Made by a program: the position numbers and the translations under genes
DNA from: Thermoanaerobaculia bacterium
Lineage (GTDB): Bacteria > Acidobacteriota > Thermoanaerobaculia > Gp7-AA8
Direction of reading: 5' to 3'
Length of the DNA stretch: 8,207 nt
NCBI GenBank assembly: GCA_023700825.1
Contig: JAMPYE010000182.1
Location: forward strand, 1 to 8,207
Shown here: piece by piece, positions 1 through 5,338 of the stretch
Layout of the letters: each line of letters starts with the position of its first letter
Numbering within the stretch: position 1 is the stretch's first letter
The notes under the pieces: generated by a model
What the model saw: the letters and a program-made list of their open reading frames with translations, nothing else
What the model was told of the DNA's origin: nothing
The model's database searches: none

Positions 1-179
1 ATCGGCCAGTTCGGGCGGGCGAGCTTCTGAAGCCGCCCCTCGATCTCCCGCCCGAACGCCAGGAGGTCTCTGCCAACCGCGGCGAGGCTCGAGCCCGGGA
101 ACCGTTCCTCGATTCGTCGCGAGAGTTGCTCCAGCGTCGCGACGATCCGGTCGGCGTCGAGCTCACGGTAGCCTGGCAT
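1..179 (-). CDS. Hypothetical protein, N-terminal part only (runs off left edge)
   Basis: An open frame on the minus strand starts at ATG 179-177 and runs off the left edge, giving 59 codons. The peptide begins MPGYRELDADRIVATLEQL, then an arginine/glutamate-rich amphipathic stretch containing RRIEERFPGSSL, and reaches ARPNWP at the edge. No catalytic motif or signal peptide is visible. The pattern (a short charged helical head, ERFP-G-S-x-L, then an arginine/proline-rich turn) resembles the soluble head of hypothetical membrane proteins I recall only vaguely, in which helices follow this point; that is inference and cannot be tested here. A -10-like TATACT lies exactly 6 nt before the ATG, and I see no Shine-Dalgarno sequence, which favours this start and a leaderless transcript. 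Third codon positions are mostly G or C, as in the neighbouring genes. Confidence 0.6.
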   Translation of the reverse strand, partial: MPGYRELDADRIVATLEQLSRRIEERFPGSSLAAVGRDLLAFGREIEGRLQKLARPNWP

Positions 180-185
180 GCGTGG

Positions 186-191
186 AGTATA
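186..191 (-). promoter_or_regulatory. Probable -10 element TATACT of a leaderless promoter
   Basis: On the minus strand TATACT is followed by CCACGC and then the ATG at 179. A -10 hexamer ending 6 nt before the start codon would put transcription initiation at or next to the ATG. The best -35 candidate, TTCCGA 18 nt upstream, is poor. The same spacing is seen before the gene starting at 4225, which strengthens both calls. Confidence 0.45.
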
Positions 192-353
192 CGGCCCGCG
201 CGTGGAGTCTCGGAATTTAGAAACGGGTGCTGAGGTCGCGATTCAAGAAACGTGATCGACCTGCCCGGCCGAGGCCACTCTGCGTCGCTCGCGCGCATCG
301 TCGTCCTTCGCTTCGCTTCCCAGAAACTGTCGGCTCTGAGTTAAGGGGAGGCT

Positions 354-477
354 GTCGTCCTGAACGTAGCGAAGCGGAGTGAAGGACCTCGCAGGCTCCC
401 GTGGTCATGCCATGGACCATGTACCGAAGGTCATGATTTCGGAAGCCTGCGAGGCCCTTCGCTTCGCTCAGGGCGAC
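354..477. repeat. Imperfect long inverted repeat, dispersed-repeat-like element
   Basis: The left arm (354-399) begins GTCGTCCTGAACG and ends GAAGGACCTCGCAGGCTCC. The right arm (441-477) begins GGAAGCCTGCGAGGCCCTTC and ends CTTCGCTCAGGGCGAC. The right arm reverse-complements onto the left with a few mismatches, one bulge and about 9 extra bases in the left arm (a GTAGCGAAGCG-like partial duplication). The central 40 bp include the smaller near-palindrome CATGGACCATG. Sequences of the type GTC-TCCTGA-CGAAGCGAAGG are, to my knowledge, common intergenic repeats in soil-bacterial genomes, often flanking genes as inverted pairs. No transposase or terminal target duplication is visible. It could act as a transcription terminator for the operon ending at 574 or be a non-autonomous mobile repeat. 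Confidence 0.7.
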
Positions 478-534
478 GAGTGTTCAGCTGCGTCAGTTTC
501 TTCCCTCAGGCGCCGCGCACGCGGTGAGCCGCTC

Positions 535-552
535 CGGACGACTACGCGTCCG
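535..552 (-). terminator. Weak hairpin downstream of the acyltransferase gene
   Basis: CGGACG at 535-540 pairs with CGTCCG at 547-552 around a 6-nt loop, about 20 nt beyond the stop codon at 574. No run of T follows in the direction of transcription, so an intrinsic terminator is doubtful. The longer inverted repeat further downstream is an equally good candidate for ending this operon. Confidence 0.2.
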
Positions 553-573
553 CACGTCGCCATCTCCCTATGC

Positions 574-1464
574 TCACTTCCGCCGCTTCCACCGCTCGTG
601 CATCCAGACCCACTGCTCGGGTACGCGGCGGATCTGCGCTTCGATGGCGCGGGTCATGATCGCGGTGAGCTCGACCGGATCGGTCTCGCGCGTGGTCTCG
701 ATCGGCTCGAGGTATCGCACGACCTGCATCCCGTCACGCCGCTCGATGAAGGCCGCGATTGCCATCGCCCCGGCACGTGCCGCGAGCCTCGCGGGGCCGG
801 TCGGCGTGGGCGCCGGCTTTCCGAAGAACTCGACGTCGGCGTTCTCGGCGTCGATGTTCTGGTCGATGAGAGCGGCGAGGATTGCTCCGCGCTTGAGCGT
901 CTGGAGGATTTCCTTCGCGGCCGCGGCGCTCCCGCGCCCGATCGATTTCACTCCGTGCTGCGCTCGCGACCGCACGACGAACTCGTTGATTCTCGGATCG
1001 TAGATGTCGCGCGCGATCGTGTTCATCTCGAACCCGCCGAGGGCGATCGACGCGGAGAGCCATTCCCAGTTCCCCACGTGGCCCGCGAAGAGGACGACAC
1101 CGCGCCCCTGATCACAGGCCTTGCGGAGATTCTCCGCGCCCTCGACGCGAGTGGTCGCCTCGAAGTTCGAGGCATTGAGATTTGGAAGCCAGAAGATCTC
1201 GAAGAGCGACTGTCCGAGGTGCTCGAAGACCCCGCGGCAGAGCGCGGCGCGATCCGTGTCGCTCATCTCCGGAAACGCGGTGCCCAGAGACGCGAGCGCC
1301 TTCCTGCGCTCCCGCGGAAGCACAGCGTGAGCAAGCCTCCCGACGCGCACGCCGATGCGGCGGCCGGTCGCCAACGGGATGCGCCGGCCGACCGCGAACG
1401 CCATGACGAGCGCACGCCAGATCAGCCAGTTCTTAAAGGCTTTCAGCCGTGATTTTCGCGCCAT
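574..1464 (-). CDS. LpxL/HtrB-family lysophospholipid (lipid A) acyltransferase
   Basis: The product is 296 residues, the usual size for inner-membrane acyltransferases that add a secondary acyl chain to Kdo-lipid A or a related lipid. The family motif H-x4-E is present as H129-VGNW-E134 in the context LFAGHVGNWEW. Other family landmarks are the acceptor-side segment around D201-Q-N203, EFFGKPAPTPTGPARLA (212-228), and the C-terminal WVWMHERWKRR. A basic N-terminus precedes a hydrophobic stretch (about 13-26) that may anchor the protein. I chose ATG 1464, with GAGAG just upstream; a longer in-frame start at 1596 would put 44 low-complexity residues inside the kdsC coding region. The gene overlaps the end of kdsC by 32 nt, so it is probably translationally coupled and is last in the operon. 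Position next to kdsC supports a lipid A role, but the exact substrate and acyl chain cannot be read from sequence. Confidence 0.9.
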   Translation of the reverse strand: MARKSRLKAFKNWLIWRALVMAFAVGRRIPLATGRRIGVRVGRLAHAVLPRERRKALASLGTAFPEMSDTDRAALCRGVFEHLGQSLFEIFWLPNLNASNFEATTRVEGAENLRKACDQGRGVVLFAGHVGNWEWLSASIALGGFEMNTIARDIYDPRINEFVVRSRAQHGVKSIGRGSAAAAKEILQTLKRGAILAALIDQNIDAENADVEFFGKPAPTPTGPARLAARAGAMAIAAFIERRDGMQVVRYLEPIETTRETDPVELTAIMTRAIEAQIRRVPEQWVWMHERWKRRK

Positions 1465-1966
1465 GGAAGCTCTCGACGATCGCGTCCCACTCGCCGCGCG
1501 CGCGCAACAGGCGCTCGACGAGCTCTCGAAGCGCGCCGTGGCCGCCGCGGGCGTCGAGCTTCCACCGGACAGCCGCGAGCACCTCCGCGGCGGCATCGGA
1601 CGGCGCCGCGGATATTGCCGCGTTGTTGATCACCGGCAGGTCGTTCAGGTCGTCGCCGATGTAGCAGAGCTGCTCGAAGGTGAAGTTCCTGTCGGCGAGC
1701 ATCTCCTTCACGGCGCCGAGCTTGTCCGACACTCCCTGGCGCATGTCGTGGATCCCGAGCTCGGCACAGCGCCGCTCGAGAGCAGCGGACTGCCGGCCGG
1801 TGATCACCGCGACCTCGATGCCAGAGTTCTGCGCGATCTTCACGGCCAGGCCGTCGCGGACGTTGAACCGCTTGATCTCCCGCTTAGAGCCGGAGTAGAT
1901 CACGCTGCCGTCGGTCCAGACACCGTCGACGTCGCTCACGAGCAGCTGGATTCTTCCGGCCGCCAT
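1433..1966 (-). CDS. kdsC: 3-deoxy-D-manno-octulosonate 8-phosphate phosphatase (KdsC)
   Basis: This 177-residue HAD-superfamily (C0-type) phosphatase removes phosphate from Kdo-8-phosphate to give Kdo for the lipopolysaccharide inner core. The HAD motifs are complete: DVDGVWTDG (12-20, nucleophile D12 and acid D14), ITGR (55-58, T56), K82 in SDK, and GDDLNDLPV (104-112). The C-terminal GGHGALRELVE (141-151) is the glycine-rich tail typical of KdsC, which in this tetrameric family reaches a neighbouring active site. Motif I has tryptophan where leucine is usual, probably a neutral change. The start at 1966 lies 2 nt after the purH stop codon, so translation is probably coupled. The short single-domain length argues against CMP-sialate synthetase fusions or other HAD phosphatases. 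Its presence implies a Kdo-containing outer membrane. Confidence 0.93.
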   Translation of the reverse strand: MAAGRIQLLVSDVDGVWTDGSVIYSGSKREIKRFNVRDGLAVKIAQNSGIEVAVITGRQSAALERRCAELGIHDMRQGVSDKLGAVKEMLADRNFTFEQLCYIGDDLNDLPVINNAAISAAPSDAAAEVLAAVRWKLDARGGHGALRELVERLLRARGEWDAIVESFHGAKITAESL

Positions 1967-1968
1967 GG

Positions 1969-3475
<1,507 letters not shown>

Positions 3476-3492
<17 letters not shown>

Positions 3493-4225
3493 TGATGACC
3501 AGATTGCCTTTCTTCAGCACGGCGGCGCTGCGTACGTCGCCGCCCGCTTCCCGCCAGATGTAGTAGTAGAGGTTCACGTTGTCGGTCACCGCCCGCGAGT
3601 AGGAGATCGACGCCACGCCGAATGCGGTCGAACGGTCGTCGAACTCCCACGACGTCCTCCTGCGCCCGCCCCGGAAGTACTCCTCGTCGAGCAGGGGATA
3701 GTGCGACGCGCTCCGAAGCAGGATTCCGTCGACATAGCGAGGGACGTCGCGATTGATCCGCAGCCCGTAAAACACCGTCGGGAACGACGCGATCTTGCGT
3801 CCCAGATAGGCCTCGAAGTCGGCCTGGCTCTCGCGCAGTTTCGGGTTCGAGTCGTCGGTGTGGAACGGGTTGTTCGCGTCGGCGACAAGGTGGGAGATCC
3901 TCCCGAGCCTCTCGACGAATGCTGCGACCTGCCGCTCCTTCTTCATGAGCCTGATCGCCTCGGCGACGTCTCGCTCGATCAGGGCCTTGAGCTCGCCCTT
4001 TCCTCGCGACACGAGGTAGCGGTGCCTTGCACACTCAACGGGATCCGAAGCGCGGCGCACACCATCCCTGTACTCGTCCGAGTACTTCTCGATCAGGAGT
4101 CTCAGGTCGGGGGGAGCGAGCCGCGACGATCGGGACGCGATCCGTTCCTCTGCCTCCGGGGTCCACGCAGACGCAACCGACGGGAGGAGCAAAGCAAGAA
4201 CGATCGCGGCGGAGCGCCTCAACAT
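3476..4225 (-). CDS. Secreted zinc-dependent phospholipase C / S1-P1 nuclease-like protein
   Basis: This 249-residue protein has a clear Sec signal peptide (MLRRS, hydrophobic core, cleavage after ASA at residue 20), leaving tryptophan at the mature N-terminus. Mature Trp-1 is a zinc ligand in the phospholipase C/S1-P1 nuclease superfamily. The best motif is H112-LVA-D116-ANNPF-H122, with the H-x3-D-x5-H spacing of Bacillus cereus phospholipase C (H118, D122, H128). D61 and H68, in a G-x5-D-P-x5-H context, may be further ligands. Two other expected ligands look absent: the early histidine after Trp-1 is E26-like, and the H-x3-E pair has glutamine at 134 with E138. The fold is predicted all-alpha and the substrate is unknown. 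The ATG at 4225 has no Shine-Dalgarno but follows TAATAT by 6 nt. It is the first gene of the operon and overlaps purH by 17 nt, although periplasmic location makes a link to purine synthesis unlikely. Confidence 0.75.
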
Positions 4226-4231
4226 GGGAAG

Positions 4232-4237
4232 ATATTA
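4232..4237 (-). promoter_or_regulatory. Probable -10 element TAATAT of a leaderless operon promoter
   Basis: In the 47-bp divergent gap the minus strand reads TTAATAT, then CTTCCC, then the ATG at 4225. This is a near-consensus -10 ending 6 nt before the start codon, in an otherwise GC-rich region. No convincing -35 is present. Transcription would begin at or beside the ATG and drive the hydrolase-like gene, purH, kdsC and the acyltransferase gene. The AT-rich island could also serve the divergent glycosylase gene. Confidence 0.5.
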
Positions 4238-4272
4238 ACAGACAGCTCGTGCCGGACGACCTTCCTTCGGAT

Positions 4273-4902
4273 ATGGCCACGCCTCAGATTCCGCCTCGAC
4301 CCTGGCAGCGGCATCTCAGCGAGCTGTCGGCATGCCGGCGATGTGCCTCCGTCGAGGGAACGCCCGTGTCGGGGCCCGTTTACGGAGCGCGAATCATGCT
4401 CGTGGGCCAGGCCCCCGGACCGCGGGAGCGCGACTCCGGGAGGCCGTTTGCGCACACCGCAGGAAAACGCCTGTTCGAGTGGTTCGCGTCGCTGGGCGTG
4501 GCCGAGAGTCGGTTTCGCGAGGAAATCCACATCGCCGCCGTGGCACGCTGCTTTCCGGGTCGTGCTCCAGGGGGTGGCGACCGGCCGCCGTCGAAGCTCG
4601 AGATCGCGAATTGTAGCCAGCATCTCGATCGTGAGCTTCACCTGCTCGGCCCCGAGCTGGTGATCGCAGTCGGAGGCATGGCGGCGAAGGAGCTCGCGGG
4701 AAGCGCAGAACTCGGGACGATGGTCGGCCCGCTGCACCGCTGCAAGAGGGCCGGAGCGGTGTTCGACGTCGTGGTCCTGCCTCATCCGTCGGGGCGCTCC
4801 ACGTGGCTGAACGTCGATCGAAATCGGGCCCTGCTCGCGATGGCGCTGGACTCGATCGCGAGCCACCGCGCGTTTCGGGCGACGTTCGGGCCACGAGGAT
4901 GA
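4273..4902 (+). CDS. Uracil-DNA glycosylase family protein, iron-sulfur (family 4-like)
   Basis: The 209-residue product resembles the 4Fe-4S uracil-DNA glycosylases, which excise uracil from DNA and start base-excision repair. Four cysteines have the cluster pattern: C21-x2-C24, C93 in VARCFPG and C114 in EIANC. Motif A is GQAPGPRERDSGRPF (45-59), where classical family 4 has GEAPG. Motif B is HPSGRSTWLN (171-180), carrying the conserved HPS but with a tail unlike the usual family 4 HPA-x2-L. VIAVGGMAAKELAG (130-143) is the central strand-loop of the fold. Because motif A has Q46 and motif B is variant, it may be a sub-group with altered specificity. I chose ATG 4273, which begins just before the W-x-HL-x2-L-x-ACRRC opening typical of the family. 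A GTG at 4249 is possible, and the longer frame to 4027 is antisense to the neighbouring gene and rejected. It is transcribed away from the purH operon. Confidence 0.88.
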   Translation: MATPQIPPRPWQRHLSELSACRRCASVEGTPVSGPVYGARIMLVGQAPGPRERDSGRPFAHTAGKRLFEWFASLGVAESRFREEIHIAAVARCFPGRAPGGGDRPPSKLEIANCSQHLDRELHLLGPELVIAVGGMAAKELAGSAELGTMVGPLHRCKRAGAVFDVVVLPHPSGRSTWLNVDRNRALLAMALDSIASHRAFRATFGPRG

Positions 4903-4909
4903 CGGCGAA

Positions 4910-4934
4910 GTTGCTACGAAACGCGCGGAGCAAC
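4910..4934. terminator. Possible bidirectional hairpin between convergent genes
   Basis: GTTGCT (4910-4915) and AGCAAC (4929-4934) can pair around a 13-nt loop in the 34-bp gap between the convergent glycosylase and membrane-protein genes. The stem is only 6 bp and lacks a clear T tract on either strand, so function is uncertain. Position is the main argument. Confidence 0.25.
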
Positions 4935-4936
4935 CC

Positions 4937-5338
4937 TTACGCCCCGAGGTCCGGCCGTCGATGGCGTCTCACCATGATCGCGACGGCGACCAGCATCGCG
5001 GCATCTCCGGCGCAGGCCGCCCAGATGATCGGAGGCGCGGCGACGAACAGCACGTGCATGAGAAGGAATGCCACCGCGAGCGCTTTCGACACGAGAATCG
5101 TCCAGACGTAGGCGGGTTCGGCGAGCGCTCGAAGGTAGAACAGGCCCAGGATGAGCATGAAGATGCCGCTCTGCGAAGGAAAGAAGGCCGGCACCGACGG
5201 CGCGAAGCCTAACGTCTCGACCATTCGCCGCGTGGCGAAGAGCATCGCGAGCCCGAGTACGCAGCTGTGAATCCCCACGAGCAGGATTACCAGCTGAAGC
5301 AGCTTGTCGTTCTTCCAGCGGATCAGATCGGCATCCAT
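4937..5338 (-). CDS. Small four-helix membrane protein of unknown function
   Basis: The 133-residue product has a short charged head (MDADLIRWKNDK) and four predicted transmembrane helices at about 13-35, 55-72, 77-100 and 104-123, then a basic tail (RRHRR) that by the positive-inside rule should lie in the cytoplasm. There are no cysteine pairs, repeated histidines or other cofactor motifs, apart from single cysteines at 26 and 109. I do not recognise a specific family; size and helix count are DoxX- or MauE-like, but no diagnostic residues support that. The ATG at 5338 lies inside the last 16 nt of the upstream fusion gene and follows TGAGG by about 5 nt, so the two are almost certainly co-translated. 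A role as partner or subunit of the polyferredoxin protein is inferred from this coupling alone. A much longer frame covering this region from 6562 is a shadow of the fusion gene. Confidence 0.85.
   Translation of the reverse strand: MDADLIRWKNDKLLQLVILLVGIHSCVLGLAMLFATRRMVETLGFAPSVPAFFPSQSGIFMLILGLFYLRALAEPAYVWTILVSKALAVAFLLMHVLFVAAPPIIWAACAGDAAMLVAVAIMVRRHRRPDLGA

Larger units (their letters stand above)
180..573. other. Intergenic region of about 390 bp with repeat and hairpins, no gene seen
   Basis: This gap lies between the end of the acyltransferase gene and the start of the leftmost gene, both on the minus strand. Short frames crossing it have arginine/serine-rich, low-complexity translations with no recognisable features and are not called. 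It holds the promoter hexamer at 186-191, a partial copy of the repeat core near 300-318 (GTCGTCCTTCGCTTCGCTT), the long inverted repeat at 354-477 and a small hairpin at 535-552. I see no tRNA, riboswitch or CRISPR signature. Confidence 0.6.

Noticed and set aside
217..420. 67-codon minus-strand frame in the intergenic region
   Set aside because: It runs through the repeat element and has no ribosome-binding site or protein-like composition.
379..1452. Plus-strand frame of 357 codons across the acyltransferase gene
   Set aside because: It begins inside the inverted repeat and is antisense to a gene with a good H-x4-E motif and family C-terminus; the composition is Arg/Asp/Glu-rich.
4027..4272. 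N-terminal extension of the uracil-DNA glycosylase
   Set aside because: This in-frame stretch is antisense to the signal-peptide end of the hydrolase gene, crosses its promoter, and has no family-like sequence.
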